Shown here: positions 1-7,132 of the stretch, piece after piece
Position numbering within the stretch: position 1 is the stretch's first letter
Layout of the letters: every line of letters begins with the position of its first letter
NCBI GenBank assembly: GCA_934364985.1
Contig: CAKRMU010000010.1
Location: forward strand, 1-24,376
From: an uncultured Porphyromonas sp.
GTDB lineage: Bacteria; Bacteroidota; Bacteroidia; Bacteroidales; Porphyromonadaceae
Reading direction: 5' to 3'
DNA: 24,376 nt
Notes under the pieces: model-generated
The model's database searches: none
Told to the model about the DNA's origin: nothing
The model's input: only the letters and a program-made list of their open reading frames with translations
Program-made: the position numbers and the translations under genes

Positions 1-38
1 TATTTGTCTCGACTAATATAGGGTATCCACTTTTTCAT
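1..38. repeat. End of a 23-bp tandem repeat array (cut by window edge)
   Basis: Bases 1-15 match the last 15 bases of a 23-bp repeat unit (TATT, then GTCTCGACTA), and bases 16-38 are the next unit, beginning ATATAGGGTATCC. Both keep the 23-bp register of the arrays near 11320 and 17652. The ATCC at offsets 9-12 of the last unit, followed by a pyrimidine run, is also how those two arrays end, so this is probably the right-hand end of an array that starts outside the window. A further degenerate unit may occupy 39-61. The array lies about 210 bp upstream of purA. Function unknown. Confidence 0.6.
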
Positions 39-132
39 ATATTTAAGTGGTGTTTTCATTTCCCCTTTTGCCCAATGGGGCACTCCATTACTCCTATTTG
101 TCTATCCTAAATGCTCCTTCACATTGTTGGTG

Positions 133-162
133 TCTGTGTTGACAAAAAAATGTGTACATTTG
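133..162 (+). promoter_or_regulatory. Putative purA promoter
   Basis: TACATTTG at 155-162 fits the Bacteroidota -7 consensus TAnnTTTG. The -33 side is weak: TCTG at 133-136, 18 bases upstream. The predicted transcript would start near 168, giving an 80-base leader. An imperfect hairpin (TTTAGGC at 171-177 with GCCTGAA at 207-213) would lie at its 5' end. The flank AAAATGTG before the -7 box is identical to the one in the tonB promoter. Confidence 0.45.
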
Positions 163-248
163 TATGGTTGTTTAGGCGTTAAGCTATTACTGAAACTCTG
201 CTAAATGCCTGAAATAGATGTGATATTTAGGATATTAGATAGTGTATA

Positions 249-1538
249 ATGAAACAAGTTGATGTACTCCTCGGGCTCCAGTGGGGTGATGAAGGCAAAG
301 GAAAAGTTGTGGATGTCTTAACGCCAAAGTATGACTATGTGGCTCGCTTTCAGGGCGGACCAAATGCTGGGCATACGTTGGAATTTGAAGGCAAAAAGTT
401 CGTCCTTCGCTCCGTGCCATCTGGTGTATTTCAGGGTAATAAGATCAATGTCATAGGTAATGGAGTAGTACTTAATCCATTGCTTTTTGCCGAAGAAGCA
501 AAAGCCTTAGAGGAGAGTGGAGTGGATCTGAAGTCCAGACTATTGATTTCGCGTAAGGCTCATCTAATTCTCCCTACGCACCGCGTTTTAGACGCTGCAA
601 ATGAGGCCGCTAAGGGTGATAAAAAAGTGGGCACGACCGGTAAAGGTATTGGTCCAACGTACACCGATAAAGTCAGTAGAAATGGTTTGAGGATAGGGGA
701 TTTGGAGCACCCCGATTTTATGCAACGCTTTGACGTCGCTAAGCAAAGGCACATAGCTATGATCAAGGGTTTAGGCTTCTCTATTGAAGAGCTGTTTCCT
801 GATTATGGTGAGATGGAGGCTGAGTGGCTTTCATCGCTTGACTACCTGAAAGCTTATCAATTTGTAAATGGCGAATTTGTTATCAACCATGCTCTATCCG
901 ACGACAAAAGCGTTTTAGCAGAGGGAGCTCAAGGCTCGTTATTGGATATCGATTACGGCTCATACCCCTTTGTTACCTCATCAAATACCATAAGTGCCGG
1001 TACTTGTGTGGGGCTTGGTGTAGCACCACATCGTATAGGTAAGGTGTATGGTATCTTTAAGGCCTACTGTACGAGAGTGGGGTCAGGACCTTTCCCTACC
1101 GAGTTATTCGACGAAGTGGGCGATACTATGTGCAAGGTGGGACACGAGTTCGGGGCTGTCACAGGGCGTCAACGCCGTTGTGGTTGGATAGACCTTGTTG
1201 CCCTTAAGTATACCATTATGCTAAGTGGCGTCACGGATCTCATCATGATGAAAAGTGATGTTTTGGACGGCTTTGACGAGGTTAAGGCGTGCGTTGCTTA
1301 TAGCGTCAATGGCACAGAAACCAGAGAGATGCCTTTCGAGCTCAATGACTCCGTCAAACCTTGCTATAAAACCCTTAAGGGATGGAAGGAAGATATGACC
1401 ACGATGACTTCGGAGGATCAATTCTCTACTGAATTTAGAGACTATATGTCGTTTATTGAGGAGTATCTCGGTGTGCCTATCCGAATCGTTTCCGTTGGTC
1501 CCGATAGAGCTCAGACAATCGTTAGGAATAATCATTAA
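249..1538 (+). CDS. purA: Adenylosuccinate synthetase
   Basis: Catalyses the GTP-dependent condensation of IMP with aspartate to adenylosuccinate, the first committed step to AMP, in the cytoplasm. The 429-residue length is usual for bacterial PurA. The N-terminal signature QWGDEGKGK is at residues 11-19, carrying the catalytic Asp14. His42 follows in NAGHT, and the IMP-binding stretch TTGKGIGPTYTD is at 129-140. A late GRQRRCGWID segment matches the conserved TGRPRRCGW region with Gln in place of Pro. The ATG start places the signature motif at the usual distance from the N-terminus. It is followed 9 bases later by a membrane zinc peptidase on the same strand, so the two are probably co-transcribed. 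It probably uses the promoter just upstream. Identification is secure. Confidence 0.97.
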   Translation: MKQVDVLLGLQWGDEGKGKVVDVLTPKYDYVARFQGGPNAGHTLEFEGKKFVLRSVPSGVFQGNKINVIGNGVVLNPLLFAEEAKALEESGVDLKSRLLISRKAHLILPTHRVLDAANEAAKGDKKVGTTGKGIGPTYTDKVSRNGLRIGDLEHPDFMQRFDVAKQRHIAMIKGLGFSIEELFPDYGEMEAEWLSSLDYLKAYQFVNGEFVINHALSDDKSVLAEGAQGSLLDIDYGSYPFVTSSNTISAGTCVGLGVAPHRIGKVYGIFKAYCTRVGSGPFPTELFDEVGDTMCKVGHEFGAVTGRQRRCGWIDLVALKYTIMLSGVTDLIMMKSDVLDGFDEVKACVAYSVNGTETREMPFELNDSVKPCYKTLKGWKEDMTTMTSEDQFSTEFRDYMSFIEEYLGVPIRIVSVGPDRAQTIVRNNH

Positions 1539-1547
1539 GAAAGTATT

Positions 1548-2234
1548 ATGAATTTTGGTTTTCCCCCAGCATATTTGCTGATGTTTGCAGTGATGATCGT
1601 GGGTTTGTTTGTCCAAATGAATCTGCAATCTAAGTTCAAAAAATACTCTAAGATACGCCTTGATAGCGGACTTACAGGTAGGGAAGTGGCAGAGCGAATG
1701 CTTCGTGAAAATGGTATCACAGATGTGCGTGTGACGTCCACAAGCGGTAGACTGACAGATCATTATAATCCTGCTGATAAGACCATTAACTTGAGCGAGT
1801 CTGTGTACGACTCTAATAGCGTGATGGCAGCCGCAGTGGCAGCACACGAGACAGGACACGCACTTCAGCATGCTTTGGGGTACGCACCTCTGAAGATGCG
1901 ATCCGCACTTGTGCCGGTCGTCCAATTTTCATCTAATATAGTCAATATCGTACTTGTTGTGGGAATAATCCTCGTTGAGTCCTTCCCGCAGGTATTGCTC
2001 GCAGGTATCATTCTCTTTGCTGTAACGACGCTCTTTAGTATTATGACCCTGCCTGTGGAGTGGAATGCGAGTCAGAGAGCACTGGCTTGGCTCGAACAAA
2101 GTCGTATCACGAGCTACGAGCAGCAACCTATGGCATCATCCGCTTTGAGGGCGGCAGCCTATACATATTTTGCCGCCGCCATCGGTTCGATCGCAACACT
2201 CTTCTATTATATTACGATATACAGCCGAAGGTGA
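1548..2234 (+). CDS. Membrane zinc metallopeptidase, Zn_peptidase_2 (YugP) family
   Basis: A 228-residue membrane protein. A hydrophobic segment lies at about residues 7-23, two more at about 128-165, and a last one at about 203-223. The zinc-binding HExxH motif is HETGH at residues 100-104, and Glu171 in LPVEWNAS is a good candidate for the third ligand. This pattern is that of the Zn_peptidase_2 family (Bacillus YugP-like), whose substrates are not well established. The active site probably faces one side of the inner membrane between the helices. The gene begins 9 bases after purA and probably shares its transcript; I see no functional link between the two. Residues needed for activity appear intact. 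Confidence 0.88.
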   Translation: MNFGFPPAYLLMFAVMIVGLFVQMNLQSKFKKYSKIRLDSGLTGREVAERMLRENGITDVRVTSTSGRLTDHYNPADKTINLSESVYDSNSVMAAAVAAHETGHALQHALGYAPLKMRSALVPVVQFSSNIVNIVLVVGIILVESFPQVLLAGIILFAVTTLFSIMTLPVEWNASQRALAWLEQSRITSYEQQPMASSALRAAAYTYFAAAIGSIATLFYYITIYSRR

Positions 2235-2251
2235 AATAATATGCCTTTACA

Positions 2252-2282
2252 TTTGGGTATATAGATAAAATGTGTAAATTTG
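2252..2282 (+). promoter_or_regulatory. tonB promoter (Bacteroidota type)
   Basis: TTTG at 2252-2255, a 19-base spacer and TAAATTTG at 2275-2282 match the Bacteroidota primary sigma consensus in both elements and in spacing. Transcription would begin near 2288, leaving an 88-base leader before the tonB start. Confidence 0.65.
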
Positions 2283-2287
2283 TGGAG

Positions 2288-2329
2288 TAGGAGCGATGGA
2301 GTGTGCTTTTCGCCATCCCACTTCTCCTA
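2288..2329 (+). other. Stem-loop at predicted 5' end of tonB mRNA, or terminator
   Basis: TAGGAG (2288-2293) pairs with CTCCTA (2324-2329), and GATGG (2295-2299) pairs with CCATC (2313-2317), with an asymmetric internal loop between the two helices. The structure begins almost exactly where the promoter at 2252-2282 predicts the transcript to start. Alternatively it could end the purA-peptidase transcript, but only a short TATTT tract follows. Confidence 0.4.
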
Positions 2330-2375
2330 TTTAATGAGATAATAATTTATACAATATACTAAGACTGAATAACTT

Positions 2376-3071
2376 ATGGAACAAAAGAAAACGGATAGAG
2401 CAAATCTGGAACGAGGGAAAGGTCTCTTTTTCTTGATGGGCTTAGTCATGGCCTTAGCAGTTGTCTTCGTTGCCTTTGAATGGGGTAATAAAGATATTAA
2501 AGTAGAGGACGTATCGACTGACTTTGTCCTTGAGGAGATAGAGGATATCCAGATAACACCTCCGGAAGAGGAGCAATTACCTCCAGAGCCAGAGATAGAA
2601 ACCCCTGTGGATGTAGAGAATCTACAGATCGTTGAGGATGATGTAGAGGTAGCAGATGTCGAGATAGCTTCTGTTGACGATGCCACTAATAAGCTACAGC
2701 AGACATTTACTCCTCCTGCCCCCACACAGCGCAGTAGGGAAGAGGTCGCTGACGATCATATCTTTGAGTACCTCGAGGAAATGCCTGAATTTCCAGGCGG
2801 TCAAGCAGCTTTGATGAAGTGGCTATCTAAAAATATCGAATACCCACCAATTGCAGCTGAGAATGGTATCAAAGGTCGTGTGACGGTCTCATTCGTTGTG
2901 GAGCCTGACGGTTCGGTATCTAATGTCACAGTAGTACGTGGTGTGGATCCACACCTTGATAAGGAGGCTTTACGTGTCGTTTCAAAGATGCCTAAGTGGA
3001 AGCCTGGAATGCAGACTGGTAAGCCAGTGCGTGCAAGGTATCAACTACCTATACAATTTAGATTGCAGTAA
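2376..3071 (+). CDS. tonB: TonB energy-transducing protein
   Basis: Inner-membrane protein that passes proton-motive-force energy from ExbB/ExbD to outer-membrane TonB-dependent transporters. The 231 residues comprise a short basic cytoplasmic end, one membrane anchor (about 16-36), an acidic, proline-containing periplasmic linker (about 42-125, with many Glu and Asp) and a TonB C-terminal domain (about 145-231). That domain carries EYPPIAAENGIKGRVTVSF-like features, then VEPDGSV and the WKPG segment, and ends in a beta strand. The EFPGG stretch just before it is typical of Bacteroidota TonBs. It is transcribed alone from its own promoter to a strong terminator. No exbB or exbD is adjacent, and Bacteroidota often carry several TonB paralogues, so which transporters it serves cannot be told. 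Confidence 0.9.
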   Translation: MEQKKTDRANLERGKGLFFLMGLVMALAVVFVAFEWGNKDIKVEDVSTDFVLEEIEDIQITPPEEEQLPPEPEIETPVDVENLQIVEDDVEVADVEIASVDDATNKLQQTFTPPAPTQRSREEVADDHIFEYLEEMPEFPGGQAALMKWLSKNIEYPPIAAENGIKGRVTVSFVVEPDGSVSNVTVVRGVDPHLDKEALRVVSKMPKWKPGMQTGKPVRARYQLPIQFRLQ

Positions 3072-3120
3072 TATTAGCTTGTTTTCTTGCAAGTGTTTTA
3101 GAATTTGTGCATATTTGTGT

Positions 3121-3157
3121 AAAGTGTCCAGTAAGTTGATTACTGGACACTTTTTTT
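3121..3157 (+). terminator. Rho-independent terminator of tonB
   Basis: A perfect 14-bp stem (AAAGTGTCCAGTAA at 3121-3134 with its complement at 3140-3153) encloses a 5-base loop, GTTGA. The T-rich 3' side continues as TTTT. It lies 50 bases after the tonB stop. Confidence 0.9.
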
Positions 3158-3164
3158 AGGTAAT

Positions 3165-3206
3165 TAAAAAAGGTGTACCGATGATATTCCCATATCGGTA
3201 CACCTT
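3165..3206 (-). terminator. Rho-independent terminator of the dehydrogenase/lptD transcript
   Basis: A 13-bp perfect stem (AAGGTGTACCGAT at 3170-3182 with 3194-3206) encloses an 11-base loop. On the minus strand it is followed by six T (the A run at 3165-3170). It lies 29 bases past the dehydrogenase stop and back-to-back with the tonB terminator, so the convergent transcripts end independently. Confidence 0.88.
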
Positions 3207-3234
3207 ATATATAGTCTAATTGTTAGAAAAATTT

Positions 3235-4206
3235 TTAGAGCTTTACCTCGGCTATCTTTCTATCTTTAAGGATAAATCCAAGGACGTTATTCGTAAACTC
3301 CTTTGCCATTGCTACCCTTGCCTCCCTCGTTTGAGTGCCTACGTGAGGAGTCATAACTACATTCTCCATGTCATATAGATCGCCCAAAGGATTGTCGTTG
3401 TGCTCATACACATCTAAAGCAGCACCAGCTATCTTACCAGTTTTTAAGGCATCTACCAATGCTGCTTCATCCACTACTTTACCTCGCGAAGTATTTACGA
3501 GGATGGCTGTCGGTTTCATCATTCCAATGGTTGTAGCATTGATTAAGTGGTGTGAATCTTCGTTATAGGGCGTATGTAGAGAGATGATATCGCAGGTGTG
3601 GAATATCTCTTCTTTTGTCGCGTATGTTACTTGTTCTGCCTTCTCTTCCTCTGTACTGAGCTGATGCCTTTTGTAGTAATAAATATCCGCACCCATAGAT
3701 TTTAAGATTCTACCAGTAGCACGTCCGATATTGCCATACCCGATAATACCTACCTTCTTTTGGAATATGTCTGTGCCTAAACCATCAGCTAATGACCCTT
3801 TTTTGCTTGACCTCTGGCGTCGCATTGTGCTATCCCAAATAGCAATACGACGAGTAAGCCCAAGAAGTAAGGCCACAGCTAATTCGGCAGTAGGCTGTAT
3901 AACTGCTTGAGGGGTATTGGTAACGATTATTCCCTTACTCTGGGCATATGCTACGTCTATATTATTAAAGCCTACAGCGTAATTAGATATTAATTTCAGG
4001 TGAGGAAAGTAATCTATCACCTCACGCGTGATAGGAAGCGTAAACTCTGTGCCTAATATCGTAGTATCTTTAGGTAAAGACCCCATATCGTTAGGGTCGA
4101 AACTTTTTCCCTCAGGAAGCGTTATCACATCAACATACTTTTCGAGTTCTTCAAAACCCGAAGATACTGTTGGATGAAATAAAAATAGTAGTTTTTCTTT
4201 TGCCAT
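3235..4206 (-). CDS. D-2-hydroxyacid dehydrogenase (NAD-dependent)
   Basis: Member of the D-isomer-specific 2-hydroxyacid dehydrogenases, which reversibly reduce 2-oxoacids such as glyoxylate, hydroxypyruvate or 2-ketoisocaproate with NAD(P)H. Length, 323 residues, is normal. The nucleotide-binding motif GYGNIG is at residues 156-161. The catalytic triad is visible as Arg241 (NTSRGKVVDE), Glu268 (ALDVYE) and His288 (MTPHVG). Substrate cannot be fixed from sequence: glycerate/hydroxypyruvate reductase-like activity is plausible, but a lactate or other 2-oxoacid role is not excluded. No ACT domain is present, which argues against the SerA form with an allosteric domain. It follows lptD by 32 bases without a visible promoter and is probably read from the lptD transcript, ending at the terminator just beyond its stop. 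Confidence 0.88.
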   Translation of the reverse strand: MAKEKLLFLFHPTVSSGFEELEKYVDVITLPEGKSFDPNDMGSLPKDTTILGTEFTLPITREVIDYFPHLKLISNYAVGFNNIDVAYAQSKGIIVTNTPQAVIQPTAELAVALLLGLTRRIAIWDSTMRRQRSSKKGSLADGLGTDIFQKKVGIIGYGNIGRATGRILKSMGADIYYYKRHQLSTEEEKAEQVTYATKEEIFHTCDIISLHTPYNEDSHHLINATTIGMMKPTAILVNTSRGKVVDEAALVDALKTGKIAGAALDVYEHNDNPLGDLYDMENVVMTPHVGTQTREARVAMAKEFTNNVLGFILKDRKIAEVKL

Positions 4207-4238
4207 AATGTTATATTTTTAGGGTTGCTTTCGTGTCA

Positions 4239-7025
4239 TCAGTACCACTTAGTCCCCTGATTGTAGCTTGGATGACTATTCTTGTGGTACTTCAAGTCTT
4301 GGAGTAGCTGGCTCTTAACTGCGATAGTGAAGTTGTATGACTTGTATACTCCCACTGGAATAAAACTGGCTGTCATGCTCCAACAGTGGAGGTCTCGTGT
4401 AATATTACATGTCATATTAGTGATCTGCTTCTCCTCAAAATTGTAATTGGCTGAGAAGTTAAATCGCCAGTTGCGAGTGGGTGAGAAATGTCCATTAAAG
4501 CTTAGGTCATGCCTCCATTTATACCCCCATTCCTTAATCTCTGGTCTAAACTCTCCCTGCCCAAGGGAAAGGTTATAATTGAAGCTAAAACTCCAATCCA
4601 TTTTATTCTTGAGATAGCCATTGGTATCAAATTCTTCATTAGCAGCACTACTACCCCCCATCAGCGAACCATTGCCCTCTTTATCCTTATTAAAGTTATT
4701 GGGAGGTAGCCCTGGAGGAGCATTGTTATTGCTATTTGGTGGCGTCTCATCCTCTGAATTCTCACGTTTGTCTTTACTGAAAAGGGCAAGGAGTTTTTCG
4801 ACTGACTGTGGGTTAAATGTATAAGAGAAAGAGGTACTGGTCCCCCTAAAATGTCCTATCCCTTTGCCATTAAGGATACGAAGTTTATCCACCCTATAAG
4901 GATTAATACGTCCATCATGCTCGTGATAATCCCACATATAAAGATCAAATGAACCTCCCAATCTCAAAGTAAAGGATTGGGAAAGCCGAAGAGAGATAGA
5001 CGCAGATAAATCGCCCCATTGAAACGAATCTGCGGCCAGGTTATAGCTGGTCGAGAGATTAAGCGACTCAATAAGGCTTATCTTCTTAAATTCGGTAGAG
5101 TCTTTCTTGATTTTAGCCTCAACATTATTGGCTAATGACAGACCTATGCTTCCACTTTTTCCACGACCTGGGACACCGAATAACTGACCATCATAAAGCG
5201 AGCGATACTCCTCCACCTTTCTTCCATCTGTAGTAATGTACTGCAGATTTTCCCAATAACCCCACTTGGGATTACCAAAATCAGGCCGATAGTTTATCGA
5301 AATAGATGGCTCCATTCTGTGGCGAATCATATTCACCTTGTCGCCAAGGAAAGGAAGAGGTTTCCAGAAACCATAAACTGTCGTTGATAGAGATAGTGAG
5401 GCACTAAAATCGTAGACACGGTTAAAGCCATATATCGTATCAGTTGGGACTACTTTGCTCTGAGCTGGGTCGTATGCGTGCTTCACCTTAGAGGTATACC
5501 ACCTCTCAGTGTAGTTAAAAGACGGGGTTACTTTGATGTAATTAAAGAGATCGAATGAAGCACTAATAGGAATGGAGTGGTTCATACCATTACGCCAATC
5601 CTTGAGGATATTCTTCTTAAAGAATTCATCTTCTTTTGCCTCTACGGAATTGCGAAGTTGTCCAGAGTAGGAGAGTGATATCCTTTCGTACCAACGCTCT
5701 TTACCCACTTGTTGCTTGCGTTTAAAGGGGTAAATCCTACTCATGTTTATAGATAAATTAGGTAGGGTTACGGATAACATCTTGTCCTTTGACCGCTGAT
5801 TGATATCCATCGACCCCGATATCGTCCATGGACTATTTGGAAATTTTTGGGTGAAACTTATGCTGGAGCTTTTTGTGTTTTGCCCCATTACGGCTTGGTT
5901 ATATAGACCATCAAGATTATTGTGATTGTAGGTACTCGTGGAGAAGTTGACGTTTGCTGAGAATGTCCGATATGGGTTAGCTTTGGCATCTTGTTGGTGG
6001 CTCCACTGAATCCTAAAGTCAGTTGCTTTTGAGTAATCTCCTGCTATCTTATCTCCTCTTTTGGTAACTATATAGCTGGCATCAAAGCTTCCACTGTATC
6101 GATACCGCTTCCTATATGTTGATCGAGCCTGCATTGCCCAAGAGCCTTTAGTGTATATGTCGCCAGTTAGTTGCAGGTCTACGTAGTCGTTAATAGCGAA
6201 GTAATACCCACCATTTCTAAGATAAAAGCCTCTATCCATTTCGTCTCCCCAAGTCGGCATAATGAATCCTGATGAGCGTGATGTAGTAAAAGGGAAGAAT
6301 GCGAATGGCAATCCGATAGGTAACGGTACATCAGCAATGACGAGGTAAAGTGGGCCTGATACTAAGTCTTTTTGAGGTCTCACCTTCGCTTTTGTCAGTG
6401 TTATGTAGAAATGAGGATGCTCATGGTTGTCGCAGGTTGTGTATTTTCCGTCGAGCAGATTTAGCACACCGGTATTGGTGCGTTTGGTTTTATCGGCAGT
6501 GACATATCCATCCCCTTGCTGTGTTACTACATCTGTGATAAAGCCTTGTTGCGAATTAATGTTGTAGTTAATGGTCTTTGCTTCATAGCTTTCATTCCCA
6601 TTCTCTATTTTTGCATATACGCGTTCTTTTTTAAGAGAATCCGGATAATCGATATAGGTAGAGAATATTGTACCGCTATCAGTATCCATTTGCATATAGT
6701 CGCCAATTAGCTTTTGGTTTTGATAGTTTACCTGACCATTACCATACATCTTCACGAAATTTTTCTTAGGAAGTATGACTATTGAGTCTTGACTTTCAAA
6801 GTCTAAGGGGGATTTGAGTTCGCTAAGAGGTGTGGTATCTGTGGGGATGCTGTCTGCTTTTAAGCTATCTATCTTAATCGTGTCGCCTGCTTGTAAGTAC
6901 GACCAAGTGCTAAGTCCATCCAATGTCTCATTATTAGCACTAACCTTTGGTGTAGTAGCTATGGAGAAAAGGATGTACCCAACTATGATGATGAGAAACC
7001 CAAAGAAGTCTTTATGCTTTGCCAC
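4239..7025 (-). CDS. lptD: LPS-assembly outer-membrane protein LptD (OstA family)
   Basis: Outer-membrane beta-barrel that inserts lipopolysaccharide into the outer leaflet, receiving it from the periplasmic Lpt bridge. The 928-residue protein begins with a hydrophobic signal segment (about 9-30). An OstA-type domain follows (about 85-250), containing the family-typical SGPLYLVIADVPLPIGLPFAFF-like region (Pro/Gly/Phe-rich) and the RSSGFIMPTWG turn. A long region of alternating aromatic beta strands ends in an aromatic residue (KWY). This matches the Bacteroidota LptD-like family, longer than the Escherichia coli protein. Residues 751-802 form an Asn/Pro/Gly/Ser-rich insert, probably a disordered loop of the barrel. 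Only three or four cysteines are present, so the enterobacterial disulfide arrangement is unlikely. It has its own promoter and is followed by the dehydrogenase. Confidence 0.88.
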   Translation of the reverse strand: MAKHKDFFGFLIIIVGYILFSIATTPKVSANNETLDGLSTWSYLQAGDTIKIDSLKADSIPTDTTPLSELKSPLDFESQDSIVILPKKNFVKMYGNGQVNYQNQKLIGDYMQMDTDSGTIFSTYIDYPDSLKKERVYAKIENGNESYEAKTINYNINSQQGFITDVVTQQGDGYVTADKTKRTNTGVLNLLDGKYTTCDNHEHPHFYITLTKAKVRPQKDLVSGPLYLVIADVPLPIGLPFAFFPFTTSRSSGFIMPTWGDEMDRGFYLRNGGYYFAINDYVDLQLTGDIYTKGSWAMQARSTYRKRYRYSGSFDASYIVTKRGDKIAGDYSKATDFRIQWSHQQDAKANPYRTFSANVNFSTSTYNHNNLDGLYNQAVMGQNTKSSSISFTQKFPNSPWTISGSMDINQRSKDKMLSVTLPNLSINMSRIYPFKRKQQVGKERWYERISLSYSGQLRNSVEAKEDEFFKKNILKDWRNGMNHSIPISASFDLFNYIKVTPSFNYTERWYTSKVKHAYDPAQSKVVPTDTIYGFNRVYDFSASLSLSTTVYGFWKPLPFLGDKVNMIRHRMEPSISINYRPDFGNPKWGYWENLQYITTDGRKVEEYRSLYDGQLFGVPGRGKSGSIGLSLANNVEAKIKKDSTEFKKISLIESLNLSTSYNLAADSFQWGDLSASISLRLSQSFTLRLGGSFDLYMWDYHEHDGRINPYRVDKLRILNGKGIGHFRGTSTSFSYTFNPQSVEKLLALFSKDKRENSEDETPPNSNNNAPPGLPPNNFNKDKEGNGSLMGGSSAANEEFDTNGYLKNKMDWSFSFNYNLSLGQGEFRPEIKEWGYKWRHDLSFNGHFSPTRNWRFNFSANYNFEEKQITNMTCNITRDLHCWSMTASFIPVGVYKSYNFTIAVKSQLLQDLKYHKNSHPSYNQGTKWY

Positions 7026-7068
7026 AATTATTCACAAATGCTATTCGCCTACGCTTGAAACGCTATGG

Positions 7069-7076
7069 CAAAGATA
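7069..7076 (-). promoter_or_regulatory. Putative lptD promoter, -7 element
   Basis: On the minus strand this reads TATCTTTG, followed by CC, matching TAnnTTTG. Transcription would start near 7062, about 37 bases before the lptD start. No convincing -33 TTG is seen at the expected distance. Confidence 0.5.
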
Positions 7077-7132
7077 ATAAAATGAAGTGACTACTATTGT
7101 GGTGGACATACTCTTTAACCTTTACGCTAATC

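Noticed and set aside
65..82. Short palindrome TGCCC-AATG-GGGCA as a terminator of the gene left of the window
   Set aside because: The stem is only 5 bp and the following bases are not a T run.
1221..1925. 234-codon open frame on the minus strand across the end of purA and the start of the zinc peptidase
   Set aside because: It is antisense to two well-supported genes, has no recognisable domain and has a Cys/His-rich composition typical of a shadow frame.
2327..2725. 132-codon Ser/Thr-rich minus-strand frame over tonB
   Set aside because: The Ser runs are the reverse complement of the Glu/Asp codon runs in the TonB linker, so composition explains the open frame.
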